From JABSOG01 sp965277695 (GTDB lineage: Bacteria > Pseudomonadota > Gammaproteobacteria > Enterobacterales > Alteromonadaceae), in NCBI GenBank assembly GCA_965277695.1, contig CBDIDQ010000008.1, positions 35,613 through 99,612 of the forward strand: 64,000 nt of DNA. The letters run 5' to 3'. Position numbers and translations under genes: made by a program. How positions within the stretch are numbered: position 1 is the first letter of the stretch; the number at the start of each line of letters is the position of its first letter. A model generated the notes under the pieces. The model saw only the letters and a list, made by a program, of their open reading frames with translations, searched no databases and had not been told where the DNA came from. Shown here one piece after another: positions 28,241 through 36,981 of the stretch.

Positions 28241-28323
28241 CCTATTGATTAATAGGCATTACCGCTAATGCGGCATAGCGCCCGTCCTGCCATTTGGCAG
28301 AGCGAAAAAGTGTTTTCGGACGG
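28241..28323. other. Hairpin-rich spacer between toxin and antitoxin genes
   Basis: The 188-bp gap holds three inverted repeats: CCTATT-4nt-AATAGG (28241-28256), CCGC-taat-GCGG (28262-28273) and CTGCC-attt-GGCAG (28287-28300). An outer CCGTCC/GGACGG pair (28282-28287, 28318-28323) overlaps the last. higBA genes usually lie within a few bases of each other. No open frame is present. Possible roles are an attenuator, an inserted repeat or a separate antitoxin promoter. Confidence 0.5.
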
Positions 28324-28358
28324 ACACTAACCAAGATTTAAATCGTAAGGAGTCAATA

Positions 28359-28841
28359 ATGGATACACTCATGATGATGCAAAATACCATGACAAATCAA
28401 AACAATTTCGCCGGTCTGGCACAAATGTTCAGCCAAATCGCCCCGCAAATTAAGCACTTCGCTAGTGATTTAGCCAATTTATCAAGCGCTTGCACTACAC
28501 CGGTGAAAGATGATGATGATTTGACTGAGCGTATGGCGCTGATCGATGCGCTATTTAATTGCGCTGATACAGAAGATGATATGTCAGCGATATTCGCCCA
28601 TATGGTCACTGATCGGGTATATGAATATGAGCAAAAAAACTTGGTGATGCCTGAGGTAACTGCCGCCGAAGCACTGGCGTTTTTTATGGCTGAAAACGGA
28701 GTGAAACAACGAGATTTGAGCCACATTGCTACCCAAAGCATTATTTCAGAAATTCTCAACGGTAAACGCAAAATGACCGTTGAGCATATTAAAGGTTTTG
28801 CGGCACATTTTGCTGTGCCGGAGAAGACTTTTTTAGGGTAG
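28359..28841 (+). CDS. higA: HigA-type antitoxin with XRE helix-turn-helix
   Basis: Antitoxin of 160 residues. The C-terminal third is an XRE-like helix-turn-helix with the HigA signatures A-E-A-L-A-F-F-M-A-E-N-G-V-K-Q-R-D-L and I-I-S-E-I-L-N-G-K-R. The N-terminal ~45 residues are Met/Gln-rich, then an acidic segment follows. TAAGGAG sits 7 bases before the ATG. It should neutralise HigB and bind the palindromes near 27763. The stop lies 10 bp from the convergent plsB stop. Confidence 0.85.
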   Translation: MDTLMMMQNTMTNQNNFAGLAQMFSQIAPQIKHFASDLANLSSACTTPVKDDDDLTERMALIDALFNCADTEDDMSAIFAHMVTDRVYEYEQKNLVMPEVTAAEALAFFMAENGVKQRDLSHIATQSIISEILNGKRKMTVEHIKGFAAHFAVPEKTFLG

Positions 28842-28850
28842 GTTTTGCTA

Positions 28851-31304
28851 CTACACTTCTCCAGTCGATTTCTTAATCACCTGAGTAATTGACTGGATCA
28901 CATCATTTTGCAACGACGTTGTGACGGTTGTCGTTAAACCTTCTAGTGTCGGCGATGCCATTAATAATCCTTCATCATTGGTCAGCAGATAACCATTATC
29001 TTTTAATGAACCAATTAACAGCGATAACACTTTTTTGTCGAAAAACTCCGGTGCTTTAATACCAAACATTGACGATAAACGACTGGCGATGACTTGGCTG
29101 TTGTCTTCTAGTTCACTGCGCGGTATCTGTCGAGGCTGGGCGACTAGGTTCAGTACAATGGCATAACGTTGCAAGGTACTGCGGATAATGTTGGCTAATA
29201 ATTGTAGCTGGAAATTTTCAGCTCCATGACGGTCGGTGGTTAGCATTTCGTCATCCATTTTGTTGATTAAGCCTAATTCAATTAATGCGTCAATTGTCGA
29301 TTGAGCATAATTAGGCACATCTAAATCATCAAGGAACCACTCATCTTTGAACAACGGATATAACTGCTCAACCGCTGTAATTATTTGCTGCTGAGAAATC
29401 TTGTCGTGCATCAGTACTTGAGCGGCGATTAAACTGGGAATAGCAAATAAGTGAATGATATTATTGCGATAATAAGTCATCAACACACTTTCTTTAGGGT
29501 TGAGGGAGATCAGTTCTCCATAGCTATCACTGGCGACTTCTACCTTTCTTAAGCCAATTAAATGATTTACCATCGCTTTGCCGCTGGTGTCTGGTATCGT
29601 CATATTCTCATTGTATTTGATTTGCCGACTCAGTTGCAGATAACAGTCAAGTTGCGTTTCTAGCTCATCCCGGGTAAGGGTATGCTTATCCGCAGCTAAC
29701 AGCGTAGTCGCGGTTAATGTCGTGGCACTGAGCGCGGTAGCATTGTTAATTGAGGTCATGATTTTGTTGGCTAAGCGATTAACCGTCGGTGTCATCCATT
29801 GGGGTTTTTGCGTTTCATCCGGATTGATATCGGCTTTCCACTCAGGCACATGCTCGTTGAGAAACGCCTTTAATGGCAGCGGCTGACCAAAATTGACATA
29901 ACCATAACCGTAATCACGTAGATTTTTCAGCGCCTTAATCACACCAAACACCGATTCGGCTTTTTTGCTGCTACCTTTAAGCTCCTTTAAGTAAGTGTTC
30001 ACTTCCATCACATGCTCATAACCGATATACACTGGAACGAAAGTGACTGGTCTGTCAATGTCACGCAACATCGCCTGAACAGTCATTGCAATCATGCCAG
30101 TTTTAGGGATTAATAAACGTCCAGTACGGCTGCGACCTCCTTCAATAAAGTATTTGACCGAATAACCTTTTTGGAATAATTGACTTAAATATTCCCGAAA
30201 AACCGTGGCATAAAGCTTATTACCTTTAAAACTACGACGCATAAAGAAGGCACCACCACGACGCAGTACTGGACCTACCGGGCCAAAATTGAGATTAATG
30301 CCGGCCGCGATATGAGGAGCCACCAAACCTTGTTGGTAAATAACATAAGATAACAGCAAGTAATCCATATGACTGCGATGGCAAGGGACATAGATGATCT
30401 CATGGCCTTTTTCTGCTAAGTCTCTGATCACGCCACCATTATTGACTTCAATGCCACTATATAATTTAGCCCATAACCAGTTCATAAAACGGCTGGTTAA
30501 GCGAATGTACGAGTCACGATAGTCAGCGGCAATTTCATCTAGCAATTGTTTAGTGTCTTTTTTAACGGTTTCTTTGTCTTTACCGCTTGCCGTCATTTCA
30601 TCAGTCATCGCATTTTTAACCGAATTTGTTGACAGAACACTGTTAAACATTTGTTCACGACTCCACAATTTGGGACCGGTGACGGACAGTTTTTGTCGAT
30701 AAAAGTGAAAACGAGCAACACGAACCAGTTTATGTCCGGCTTGTTCGAGGTCATCATGTTTGTCTGCCATTTGTCGAATCGATACCGCTTGGCTGAATCG
30801 AATAAAATTAGCCCTGCCAGAAAACAGCACCATAAACATTTTGCGTAACCAGCTCGGGGATTCATTGTCAGCGATCACCGATTGAAAATCGGCATTTTCT
30901 CTGCCCGGTGCACGGCCATAAGCAATGGTGACGGGAATTAATTGGGCATCAAGTTGCGGATCTTTACGGTGTGCTTTGAGTACTGTTGCACCAGTGACTA
31001 AGGCGTCGGTTTTGCGTGCTTCACCAAAGAATACTGGTGAGGGGTTTTGTAAGCATAATAAGGCATTGATCGATTGTCCATCAATGACCACCGGCTGATT
31101 CGGGCTGGGTAAGCCCGATTGCTTACAGGCCCGGGCGATAGCCATTTTATCACTCAGGGAATTAGTTTTGATAATATAAAAAATCGGTTTGCTAGTATCG
31201 ATGCCAAGGTCATTAACGACTTTATCCGGAACGATTTTTGATTTCATTAATAGGGATATAGGAGCATTGACAAATGCATTGAACAGAGTAACAATTTTTA
31301 ACAT
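28851..31304 (-). CDS. plsB: Glycerol-3-phosphate O-acyltransferase
   Basis: Inner-membrane-associated enzyme that acylates glycerol-3-phosphate in the first step of phospholipid synthesis. The acyltransferase blocks are intact: H-R-S-H-M-D-Y (block I), G-G-A-F-F-M-R-R (II), F-I-E-G-G-R-S-R-T-G (III) and F-V-P-V-Y-I-G-Y-E (IV). The length of 817 residues is normal for PlsB. It is followed divergently by the HPP cassette and lexA; in E. coli plsB likewise lies beside dgkA-lexA. Confidence 0.96.
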   Translation of the reverse strand: MLKIVTLFNAFVNAPISLLMKSKIVPDKVVNDLGIDTSKPIFYIIKTNSLSDKMAIARACKQSGLPSPNQPVVIDGQSINALLCLQNPSPVFFGEARKTDALVTGATVLKAHRKDPQLDAQLIPVTIAYGRAPGRENADFQSVIADNESPSWLRKMFMVLFSGRANFIRFSQAVSIRQMADKHDDLEQAGHKLVRVARFHFYRQKLSVTGPKLWSREQMFNSVLSTNSVKNAMTDEMTASGKDKETVKKDTKQLLDEIAADYRDSYIRLTSRFMNWLWAKLYSGIEVNNGGVIRDLAEKGHEIIYVPCHRSHMDYLLLSYVIYQQGLVAPHIAAGINLNFGPVGPVLRRGGAFFMRRSFKGNKLYATVFREYLSQLFQKGYSVKYFIEGGRSRTGRLLIPKTGMIAMTVQAMLRDIDRPVTFVPVYIGYEHVMEVNTYLKELKGSSKKAESVFGVIKALKNLRDYGYGYVNFGQPLPLKAFLNEHVPEWKADINPDETQKPQWMTPTVNRLANKIMTSINNATALSATTLTATTLLAADKHTLTRDELETQLDCYLQLSRQIKYNENMTIPDTSGKAMVNHLIGLRKVEVASDSYGELISLNPKESVLMTYYRNNIIHLFAIPSLIAAQVLMHDKISQQQIITAVEQLYPLFKDEWFLDDLDVPNYAQSTIDALIELGLINKMDDEMLTTDRHGAENFQLQLLANIIRSTLQRYAIVLNLVAQPRQIPRSELEDNSQVIASRLSSMFGIKAPEFFDKKVLSLLIGSLKDNGYLLTNDEGLLMASPTLEGLTTTVTTSLQNDVIQSITQVIKKSTGEV

Positions 31305-31444
31305 TTCTTAGTATCGGCTAGTCAGTTGGGCCGTAAGAATACCATAGACTAACTTATTGATGCTAATGTTTACGAGGCTTTGGGGTGTACTCTATGGGCG
31401 ATTGATTGTAAATAAATTGTTTTTTTATAACCGCTAACTGCTGG

Positions 31445-31479
31445 TTTTTTCAACGAATTTTGTTAAAAAGTTGAAAAAA
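31445..31479. terminator. U-rich hairpin in the plsB-HPP spacer
   Basis: Ten-base arms TTTTTTCAAC (31445-31454) and GTTGAAAAAA (31470-31479) around a 15-nt loop. It lies in a 355-bp spacer between divergent genes, where a terminator is not obviously needed, so it may instead be a protein site. Otherwise this spacer holds only the promoter listed next. Confidence 0.3.
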
Positions 31480-31482
31480 ATC

Positions 31483-31511
31483 TTGCGATCATGTGTCTGG
31501 AACTGTATATT
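31483..31511 (+). promoter_or_regulatory. Sigma-70-like promoter for the HPP cassette
   Basis: TTGCGA (31483-31488) and TATATT (31506-31511) separated by exactly 17 bp. Transcription would begin near 31518 and leave a leader of about 140 nt before the HPP start codon. Assigned by consensus only. Confidence 0.45.
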
Positions 31512-31659
31512 TGCGCCCCGTAAACACGCTACAACTATGATCATTCAATACCGGATTTAATTCCTCACGTAAAGCCGGGTTGTCATCGATAATCAAATAT
31601 TATAGCTTGCCACAGCCGACTGGTTTGATGGTTAAGGTGTAAATCAAAATAGGTAAACT

Positions 31660-32196
31660 ATGAAAAACAAATTAAGCGGTGGTGGCAGCTTGCCCCCAAG
31701 ACCAGGAACAACGGCGATCTTACGTGGTTTTGTTGGTGGTTTTATCGGCATATTCTGTTTGGCAATGTTAGGCTCGTTAACTCCTTATCCCTTTCTTATG
31801 GCACCGTTTGGTGCAACCTGCGTGATTTTATTTGCTGCTTCAGCATTACCTGTGGCACAGCCGAGAAATGTTGTTGGTGGTCACTTTTTATCTGCGGCGG
31901 TCGGTTTTGCCGGTTTCTATCTTTATACTTTGATTGGCAATGACATAGTGGCTATGTCGGTTGCTGTTGGTGTGGCTATTGCCGGGATGCAGTTTTTCCG
32001 TGTGGTTCATCCACCAGCGGGTGCTAACCCGTTAGTGATCATTATGGCTGGTGTTGCTGGCAATGGTTATGGTTTCGATTTTATGATTTTCCCGGTACTG
32101 TTAGGCAGTATCATTTTGGTCGGCATCGCTGCTGTGATCAATAATATTGGCGAAGGTCAGAAGTGGCCCATATACTGGCATGGTATGGGTAAATAA
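31660..32196 (+). CDS. HPP family membrane protein
   Basis: Inner-membrane protein of 178 residues with four to five hydrophobic helices and the eponymous motif H-P-P-A-G-A-N-P-L (about 124-132), preceded by P-Y-P-F-L-M-A-P-F-G-A-T. HPP proteins are integral membrane proteins; a cyanobacterial/plant relative has been linked to nitrite transport, but most have no known substrate. First gene of a three-gene set with the tautomerase (44-bp gap) and cupin (13-bp gap). Confidence 0.88.
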   Translation: MKNKLSGGGSLPPRPGTTAILRGFVGGFIGIFCLAMLGSLTPYPFLMAPFGATCVILFAASALPVAQPRNVVGGHFLSAAVGFAGFYLYTLIGNDIVAMSVAVGVAIAGMQFFRVVHPPAGANPLVIIMAGVAGNGYGFDFMIFPVLLGSIILVGIAAVINNIGEGQKWPIYWHGMGK

Positions 32197-32240
32197 TCTA
32201 AGTGCATTGATCTAAAAAGTTTAAAAAGTGGAGCAAACTG

Positions 32241-32627
32241 ATGCCTAAATTAGTTTTAACAGTAAACCAACCTGTAGCCGCGCCAATTAAAGCCAAACTG
32301 GCCGCTGCTTTAACCGGATTGACTGCTGAGCATCTGAATAAAAAGCCAGAAGTGACCATGGTAAATATTCAGGATAACCTGAATGATTGGTATATTAATG
32401 GTGAGTTGAATGGCACAGATACTGTGTCGTATGATTTGATTATCCAAATCACTGGTGGAACCAATACCGATCAGGAAAAAGCAGCCTGGCTGGCCGCCAC
32501 TAGTGAGTTATTGAGTAAAGAATTGGGCTTGTCGCACTCCCTACCTAACTACATCAGTATTTTTGATGTTGATGGTAAGAGCTGGGGATTTAACGGACTG
32601 AGCCAGTTTGCAAGATTAAACAAATAA
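32241..32627 (+). CDS. Tautomerase-superfamily protein
   Basis: Protein of 128 residues starting M-P-K-L, so that the processed N-terminus would expose the catalytic Pro of the tautomerase/MIF superfamily. Further segments (L-T-A-E-H-L-N-K-K-P-E-V-T-M-V, P-N-Y-I-S-I-F-D-V-D-G-K-S-W-G-F-N-G) match MIF-like tautomerases of this length. Activity on a keto-enol substrate is likely, but the substrate is unknown. It lies between the HPP and cupin genes. GTGGAGC precedes the ATG. Confidence 0.75.
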   Translation: MPKLVLTVNQPVAAPIKAKLAAALTGLTAEHLNKKPEVTMVNIQDNLNDWYINGELNGTDTVSYDLIIQITGGTNTDQEKAAWLAATSELLSKELGLSHSLPNYISIFDVDGKSWGFNGLSQFARLNK

Positions 32628-32640
32628 AGAGGATTAGAGA

Positions 32641-33633
32641 ATGAGCATTTTAATCGGTTATAAAGAAGATGCATATCCGGACGACAGAGAAGACGTGAAA
32701 TTTGGTTTTCATGGTGATGTTGCTATTCCGGCGCAGTTTGATGCAAATAGCGATGGTGTTAGTGAAAAAGTTGAGTTTGCCCCTTATGAAGATAAGGTGA
32801 TCAAAGGTCAGTTCGCTTATCGTAAAGCAATGTCAATTTGTCCATTGATTGTTGAAAATGCACCAGGATTGAAACCGAAAAAAGTTGTTACTGATGAATT
32901 ATCAGCACAATTCAACAGTGCTTATATGGCGTTGTTGAAATTTGATGCCGGTAGCAGCTTCAAAGTACAAGGCCATGAAGGTTTCTTGGTTGTGTTAGTG
33001 ATGAATGGTGATTACATTGAAAATGGTGTGAGCTACGAGCCGGGTCAAATGTTGATCCGTGCGCCAAAGCCAGCGGCTTCAATTGACTTGGCATCAACCA
33101 ATGGTTGTACCTTGTTGGTTTCTCGTTATAAACCAGTAGAAGGTGAAATTCCAGCAGATAAACTGTTGAAATTTGATTTTGGTGGTGACATCAATTACGA
33201 CGGTGACTTTGAATTTACTGCTTATGATGGTGAAGGTTCATTTAGACCATACAAAAGCGCTGGTGATGCAATCACTGGTGTTAGCTACCATGTGTTGTTT
33301 GACGATGCGACTGAAACTGAGCTTGGTGAAAACAAAGGTGCCGATATGGCATTTTTGAAATACGAAGGCAACAATCAAGCTGCGGCGAAATTGCATCATC
33401 ATCAAGGTTTTGAAACCGTGTTGGTTATGCAAGGTGATTACATCGAAAATGGTGTTCACTTCGATCCGGGTCATTTGGTTGTCCGTGCACCAGGCACTCA
33501 CCATGAAATGACTTCGGTTAATGGTTGCGTTATCTTGGCATCACGTCGTAAACCTGTACAGGGTTGCATCGGTCGTGCTAAAGATTTAAGTGATGCAGCA
33601 GAAGCTAAATTGCTGGCTGATCAACAAGACTAA
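32641..33633 (+). CDS. Tandem ChrR-type cupin protein
   Basis: Cytoplasmic protein of 330 residues made of two similar cupin domains (about 75-165 and 210-305). Each has V-M-x-G-D-Y-I-E-N-G-V and an N-G-C-x-L-x-x-S-R/A-S-R ending. The second has a fuller metal-site motif (L-H-H-H-Q-G-F-E) than the first (V-Q-G-H-E-G-F-L), suggesting only the second binds metal. It resembles the cupin half of ChrR anti-sigma factors but has no zinc-binding anti-sigma domain. AGAGGATTAGAG precedes the start. Last gene of the HPP cassette; terminator follows. Confidence 0.82.
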   Translation: MSILIGYKEDAYPDDREDVKFGFHGDVAIPAQFDANSDGVSEKVEFAPYEDKVIKGQFAYRKAMSICPLIVENAPGLKPKKVVTDELSAQFNSAYMALLKFDAGSSFKVQGHEGFLVVLVMNGDYIENGVSYEPGQMLIRAPKPAASIDLASTNGCTLLVSRYKPVEGEIPADKLLKFDFGGDINYDGDFEFTAYDGEGSFRPYKSAGDAITGVSYHVLFDDATETELGENKGADMAFLKYEGNNQAAAKLHHHQGFETVLVMQGDYIENGVHFDPGHLVVRAPGTHHEMTSVNGCVILASRRKPVQGCIGRAKDLSDAAEAKLLADQQD

Positions 33634-33654
33634 AGCAAACGCCTTAGGCATTGT

Positions 33655-33696
33655 GGTTGATGTGATGGTTATCATTACATCAACCGTTATTTTTAT
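33655..33696 (+). terminator. Rho-independent terminator after the cupin gene
   Basis: Arms GGTTGATGTGATG (33655-33667) and CATTACATCAACC (33673-33685) pair over 13 positions with one G-U, around the loop GTTAT, followed by GTTATTTTTATTT. It closes the HPP cassette and isolates lexA. Confidence 0.85.
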
Positions 33697-33837
33697 TTAC
33701 TCCCCGTTTTTTCCCTCATCTGTTTTTCATCCTTTTTGCTATTTTCCTCCGACGTTTTAGGTTTATTTGCTGATATTTTCTGCGATACACAATTGTAGTG
33801 TATTTTTTGTTATTTTATATTTGCTATATTACAATAA

Positions 33838-33853
33838 CTGTATACACTAACAG
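33838..33853. promoter_or_regulatory. LexA (SOS) box 1 upstream of lexA
   Basis: CTGT-ATACACTA-ACAG fits the gammaproteobacterial consensus CTGT-N8-ACAG exactly. It is 28 bp before the lexA start and one of two boxes, as in E. coli lexA. Confidence 0.9.
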
Positions 33854-33862
33854 TAACCCTTA

Positions 33863-33878
33863 CTGTATGGAAAAACAG
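33863..33878. promoter_or_regulatory. LexA (SOS) box 2 upstream of lexA
   Basis: CTGT-ATGGAAAA-ACAG matches CTGT-N8-ACAG and ends 3 bp before the lexA ATG, overlapping the ribosome-binding region. Centre-to-centre distance to box 1 is 25 bp. Confidence 0.85.
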
Positions 33879-33881
33879 ATT

Positions 33882-34505
33882 ATGAAAGAATTAACTGCAC
33901 GTCAGTCAGAAATACTACAAATGATCAAAGATCATATGCATGAAAGTGGTATGCCACCTACCCGGGCTGAAATTGCCAAATCACTGGGATTTAAATCTCC
34001 TAATGCCGCAGAAGAGCATTTAAAAGCACTGGCCAAGAAGGGCGTACTTGAAGTATTACCGGGCACGTCTCGGGGGATCCGTTTATTAGGTGCTGATGCG
34101 GTGAATGACGATGACGGTGGTTTGCCGTTGATTGGTCAAGTTGCCGCTGGAGAGCCTATTTTGGCGCAACAGCATATCGAGAGCAATTATAAGGTCGATC
34201 CTACGCTGTTTCACCCTAACGCTAATTTCTTACTGCGGGTTAGTGGGATGAGTATGAAAGACATTGGCATTATGGATGGTGACTTGTTGGCAGTACACAG
34301 TGCCCAGTCTGCTGAGAATGGTCAAGTCGTGGTGGCAAGGGTTGATGATGATGTCACCGTCAAGCGTTTCAAGCGTGATGGCAATATGGTTTACCTGCAA
34401 GCCGAGAATGATGAATTTAATACCATAGAAGTGGATTTAGCGGTGCAACCGTTTACGATTGAAGGTTTAGCCGTTGGGGTTATTCGTAACAATTGTGATT
34501 TTTGA
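33882..34505 (+). CDS. lexA: SOS repressor LexA
   Basis: Represses the SOS regulon and cleaves itself when stimulated by RecA-ssDNA. The winged-helix domain starts M-K-E-L-T-A-R-Q and contains P-P-T-R-A-E-I-A. The Ala-Gly scissile bond lies in V-A-A-G-E-P; Ser of G-M-S-M and Lys in D-V-T-V-K-R-F form the dyad. I start at ATG 33882, just after SOS box 2 (207 residues); upstream in-frame ATGs would place the operators inside the gene. Autoregulated through the two boxes. Confidence 0.97.
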   Translation: MKELTARQSEILQMIKDHMHESGMPPTRAEIAKSLGFKSPNAAEEHLKALAKKGVLEVLPGTSRGIRLLGADAVNDDDGGLPLIGQVAAGEPILAQQHIESNYKVDPTLFHPNANFLLRVSGMSMKDIGIMDGDLLAVHSAQSAENGQVVVARVDDDVTVKRFKRDGNMVYLQAENDEFNTIEVDLAVQPFTIEGLAVGVIRNNCDF

Positions 34506-34556
34506 GCTAGCGATGGGGTCAGATTCTGACCCCACTGTATCTATCAGCTGCTTACC

Positions 34557-35492
34557 TTACTTATCCGCCAACCCAGCTAAAAACGCCGCGATAGCGCCCA
34601 TACCGGTGACTTTCACGCCAGCTTCGGTTTCAGCCTGGCGATTGTAATTGGTGTTGGTATTAACGTCATAGGCGTAGATTTCGCCATCAGCATCACGAAT
34701 GATTTCAATGCCAGCCACTTCAATGCCGTTGTTTGCTAGACAATTTTCTAGTTTGGCAATGATAGGGTGATGATCAAATTCTGTGGTGATTTTGAATTTG
34801 TTAACTGGGGCTTCAGTGGTTGGGCAGAAGTTATCATCTACCGCACAAACATCTGCCGGACATAATTCAAATCCCTGCTCAGTATTGACGTTAACCGCAT
34901 AGATATACTTGCCACCAACAAATTCACAACGAGTGATAAAAGAAGCTTGCGGTTGAATATATTGCTGCAATAGCCAAGTGCCATCTAATGGCTCGTCGTA
35001 TTCGGCACTTTCGATATAACCCGCCAGTGCCTCTTCGCTTTGAAATAACTGCACACCCAAACCTTTGCCGCCACGATTGGGCTTGAGAATGAGTGGCCAT
35101 TGATTGAATGACTTGGCAGACGCGACGATATGCTGTTTGCCAACAACTGGACGGGTTGCAGGCGTTTTAACACCCGCTTGTTGCAGTGCGGCATACTGTG
35201 AAATCTTACAGACTTCGAGATACAGTGCATCGGTATTGTTAACCACTCGTCTATCGTTGTTTTCTAGCCAAGTGAGGGCCATTCTCGCCAGTTCAGGCGC
35301 AAACCGATGACCCCGGGTATGGGATGAAGCACTCATGCGGTTATAATAAATCGCATCTGCTGGCACTTGATCAAAGGTTACTTCACCATCATCGAGAAAC
35401 CATTCTTTGGCTTGGATGCCTAATGTCTTAAACTCCGCTCTTAATGGCACAATCCATTCTTCGTTCTCGTGTAAAATGTAGATATCTTTCAT
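34557..35492 (-). CDS. RimK-like ATP-grasp ligase
   Basis: ATP-grasp protein of 311 residues, of the family that ligates amino acids or similar groups onto peptides or small molecules. The nucleotide-binding segment L-I-L-K-P-N-R-G-G-K-G-L-G and the metal-binding C-terminal I-E-I-I-R-D-A-D-G ... Y-D-V-N-T-N-T-N-Y-N are clear. The N-terminus (I-Y-I-L-H-E-N-E-E-W) is unlike RimK or GshB proper. Substrate unknown. It converges with lexA; the unknown membrane gene lies 8 bp upstream of its start. Confidence 0.82.
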   Translation of the reverse strand: MKDIYILHENEEWIVPLRAEFKTLGIQAKEWFLDDGEVTFDQVPADAIYYNRMSASSHTRGHRFAPELARMALTWLENNDRRVVNNTDALYLEVCKISQYAALQQAGVKTPATRPVVGKQHIVASAKSFNQWPLILKPNRGGKGLGVQLFQSEEALAGYIESAEYDEPLDGTWLLQQYIQPQASFITRCEFVGGKYIYAVNVNTEQGFELCPADVCAVDDNFCPTTEAPVNKFKITTEFDHHPIIAKLENCLANNGIEVAGIEIIRDADGEIYAYDVNTNTNYNRQAETEAGVKVTGMGAIAAFLAGLADK

Positions 35493-35500
35493 AAAGCCCT

Positions 35501-35830
35501 CTAACTATAATTCTCATTGGTTTTGGTGTATTTATATTCACATGAAACAACAGCAGCACAAAAGCCACTGAGCATTGATAAACAAAAACCAATAACAGTG
35601 CCTATCATTAAAATCATTATTGCTGGACCATAAGCAGTTTCAGTCGATACTGATATTCCCGACATCTCACCATCTAATGTGTAATTTATGGTGCCCGTTA
35701 ATAACGCAAAAATAACAAAAATGATGCTGGCTATAAAGACCATATAACTCAGCACACTTAACGCTCGGGATGTAAATAATAAAATTTTTAAGTTGTCTGA
35801 TTTGATGTTTGAATATGGCAGTAATTTCAT
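35501..35830 (-). CDS. Hypothetical two-helix membrane protein
   Basis: Not recognised. It has 109 residues with two long hydrophobic segments (about 24-46 and 68-96) joined by a polar loop; both ends are charged. The coding sequence is AT-rich compared with its neighbours. ATTTTTCCTA-type sequence before the start gives only a weak ribosome-binding site. It is 8 bp upstream of the ATP-grasp gene and 42 bp after the unknown secreted gene, so cotranscription is plausible. Confidence 0.6.
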   Translation of the reverse strand: MKLLPYSNIKSDNLKILLFTSRALSVLSYMVFIASIIFVIFALLTGTINYTLDGEMSGISVSTETAYGPAIMILMIGTVIGFCLSMLSGFCAAVVSCEYKYTKTNENYS

Positions 35831-35872
35831 TTTTATTTTTCCTATTTAAATATCGTTAATTCAAATAATTCA

Positions 35873-36829
35873 TTAGCAAGAAGGTTGTACTATTGTGCAG
35901 GTATATTTACCTGCCGAAGTTAGTGTACAAGTTGTTCGATAACTCTGGAGGCAGGATTGACGTAATGTAAATTCAATACCATAAATCTCTCCATAGGTTT
36001 TAAAAATATCTGAGGAACTTCGATTGTCAAATACGAAATTGCCTAAAAATTCTGATTTCTTATCAGGTATCTGATTGCCGGAACAATCAAAAGCGCTATC
36101 TGCAACAACATCATACGTATCACCTGAGGAGTTAACGACTACTTTTAAATGCCCACCAGAGCCAAAGTTTATTTTTTGGGGAACTGCAAGCCAACCAGGT
36201 GAAACTGAAGCCGGACCAACAGCGACAGAAGATGATTGAGCAAAGCTATTCCATGTATTTAATGCAGATTGTAATTCAGGAAAGCTACTGAGTGTGCGAT
36301 CAAACATTTCTTTTCTCAGTGATGATGTCGTCATAAAGTCGTGTGGGGTGCTTTTTCCTTTTTCGCATGTTGATGCCTCGGTTGAATTGTTTTCAAAATA
36401 ACGACTTGTGTGTTCGAGTTTGTTCGAACTGGCGTAATTGCTTGTATTGATAAGATTTGCAAGCTCACTGAGACCATCTGGGTTGCTGTTTAATGTATCA
36501 AAAAACTGTTGTCTATGACTAAAGAACTCAGTGATTGCATCGCGTACGTTACTTGGTATGTAAGCGTTACTAAGCTTTGGGTAAAACGATTCTTCACCCA
36601 TGCCAGCAGATTCGAATATAAACCATTCGTAACCATAGAGTTTTTGTGATTGAAAATCGATAACGTAATAGATGTTGCCAATCGGTTGGGTTTTTATTTT
36701 AGATTCTATTTGAAACTGAGAGCAGTTATCGCAGTGTATAACTTTTGCCGCAGCTTCTGAATTAAAAGAAATAGTGAGCATGGTGTAGAAAAAAACCATG
36801 GGTATTAGAAGTTGCTTCATTATGTTCAT
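35873..36829 (-). CDS. Hypothetical secreted Cys-containing protein
   Basis: Not recognised. The protein of 318 residues (or 315 from the fourth codon, also ATG) has a signal peptide ending near S-E-A-A-A. The mature part has about nine Cys, including H-C-D-N-C after the signal and C-T-L/C-T-I pairs at the end, suggesting disulfides in the periplasm or outside. The middle is polar and Ser/Asn-rich. No enzyme motif is visible. AT-rich codon use sets it and the next gene apart from the surroundings, which may indicate transfer. Confidence 0.65.
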   Translation of the reverse strand: MNIMKQLLIPMVFFYTMLTISFNSEAAAKVIHCDNCSQFQIESKIKTQPIGNIYYVIDFQSQKLYGYEWFIFESAGMGEESFYPKLSNAYIPSNVRDAITEFFSHRQQFFDTLNSNPDGLSELANLINTSNYASSNKLEHTSRYFENNSTEASTCEKGKSTPHDFMTTSSLRKEMFDRTLSSFPELQSALNTWNSFAQSSSVAVGPASVSPGWLAVPQKINFGSGGHLKVVVNSSGDTYDVVADSAFDCSGNQIPDKKSEFLGNFVFDNRSSSDIFKTYGEIYGIEFTLRQSCLQSYRTTCTLTSAGKYTCTIVQPSC

Positions 36830-36981
36830 TCTCTTTATTGTTGCTGGTTATTTTTGGTGTATATACCTAAAAGAATTTTGTATGGTATAGGAAATAAATT
36901 GTAAATAAAAGGATAATCAAAGTAAATTGAAGGCTGTAATAAATGAGGTCGTAAAACCTCGTTTTAAAGGGACTAACCGTG

